Below are positions 13,003 to 13,183 of a DNA stretch of 13,183 nt, in pieces. Each line of letters opens with the position of its first letter. Positions within the stretch are counted from its first letter, which is position 1. This DNA is from Verrucomicrobiota bacterium (GTDB lineage: Bacteria > Verrucomicrobiota > Verrucomicrobiia > Limisphaerales > UBA1096): NCBI GenBank assembly GCA_003972865.1, contig QOAX01000035.1:1-13183 (forward strand), in the 5' to 3' direction. The notes beneath the pieces were generated by a model, which saw nothing but the letters and a program-made list of their open reading frames with translations, did not search any database and had not been told where the DNA came from. Position numbers and translations under genes: made by a program.

Positions 13003-13183
13003 GTGAGATTGCTACCCGTCCCAATGGCCGCCTTGGCTTTGCTCGTCGCCTGTCGCCCCGGTGAAACCCCGCCGCCTCCGCCGCCCGCCGTGAGCGCCCC
13101 GGAACCGGTCGCCGAGCCGGCTGCGGAGCCAGCACCCGCCCCCGAAACCAAGCCCGCCTCCGAGCCGGTTCAACCGGCCGCAC
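13003..13183 (+). CDS. Proline/alanine-rich lipoprotein (3' truncated)
   Basis: Only the first 60 codons are in the window; the frame is still open at the right edge. From GTG 13003 the protein reads MRLLPVPMAALALLVAC, a lipoprotein signal with lipobox LVAC and acylated Cys17. It continues as a long Pro/Ala/Glu-rich linker (GETPPPPPPAVSAPEPV, then AEPAAEPAPAPETK). Such linkers commonly tether a C-terminal domain away from the membrane, but that domain is beyond the window, so no function can be given. The frame is open upstream to 12928 (a TTG overlapping the previous stop). That longer start would place about 25 extra residues, partly palindrome-encoded (RLARRIR), before the signal peptide and is unlikely. 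Spacing of 71 bases and same strand suggest it may belong to the MORN-like unit. Confidence 0.65.
   Translation, partial: MRLLPVPMAALALLVACRPGETPPPPPPAVSAPEPVAEPAAEPAPAPETKPASEPVQPAA

Overview
The window is dense, GC-rich bacterial chromosome (intergenic gaps mostly under 130 bases) and reads like a member of the Verrucomicrobia, or a close relative in the Planctomycetes-Verrucomicrobia-Chlamydiae group. This is inferred from the combination of an iduronate-2-sulfatase-like S1 sulfatase, a PhoD-like lipoprotein phosphatase, a DUF4380-like exported protein, a LarA/DUF2088 protein, a mannonate-type SDR and an exported protein ending in a '...HRFFRLRTP' tail. No rRNA, tRNA, CRISPR array, transposase or phage gene was seen. 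Shine-Dalgarno sequences are mostly weak, and GTG/TTG starts appear to be used.

Layout: (i) 3-401 is the 3' end of a gene entering from the left, probably the C-terminal beta-sandwich of a glycoside-hydrolase-like protein. It converges with an exported DUF4380-like protein on the minus strand (408-1391). (ii) On the plus strand are an exported protein of unknown function (1504-2394) and a zinc-ribbon threonine-synthase-type PLP enzyme (2439-3668). (iii) A tight plus-strand run follows: PhoD-like phosphatase lipoprotein (3726-5132), sulfatase (5129-6577), cyanophycinase-family lipoprotein (6574-7422), M17 leucyl aminopeptidase (7474-8919) and beta-carbonic anhydrase (8916-9530). Three of these junctions are stop/start overlaps (TTGA, ATGA, ATGA). 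(iv) A minus-strand pair, SDR (10832-11644) then LarA-family protein (9554-10825), is transcribed away from (v) a plus-strand pair of MORN-like-repeat proteins (11768-12208 and 12221-12931). A proline-rich lipoprotein (from 13003) runs off the right end.

Three things stand out. First, a dispersed palindrome with consensus GCGCYTGGCCARGCGC (core TGGCCA) occurs as at least eight perfect copies of 12-16 bp plus many one-mismatch copies. It lies in spacers and inside genes, and it is read in all three codon frames (LAKR, LGQA, WPS). That points to selection or spread at DNA level, in the manner of the cyanobacterial HIP1 palindrome. Second, the 123-base divergent spacer between the SDR and the first MORN-like gene holds a perfect 8-bp inverted repeat (TGATTTTA / TAAAATCA). 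Its two arms form -10-like boxes for opposite directions, so it could be a symmetric divergent promoter or operator. Third, a nickel-pincer LarA homologue with its catalytic residues intact is paired with a D-mannonate-oxidoreductase-like SDR. This suggests a sugar-acid route such as gluconate to mannonate (C2 epimerisation) to fructuronate (oxidation), which is an inference from family knowledge.
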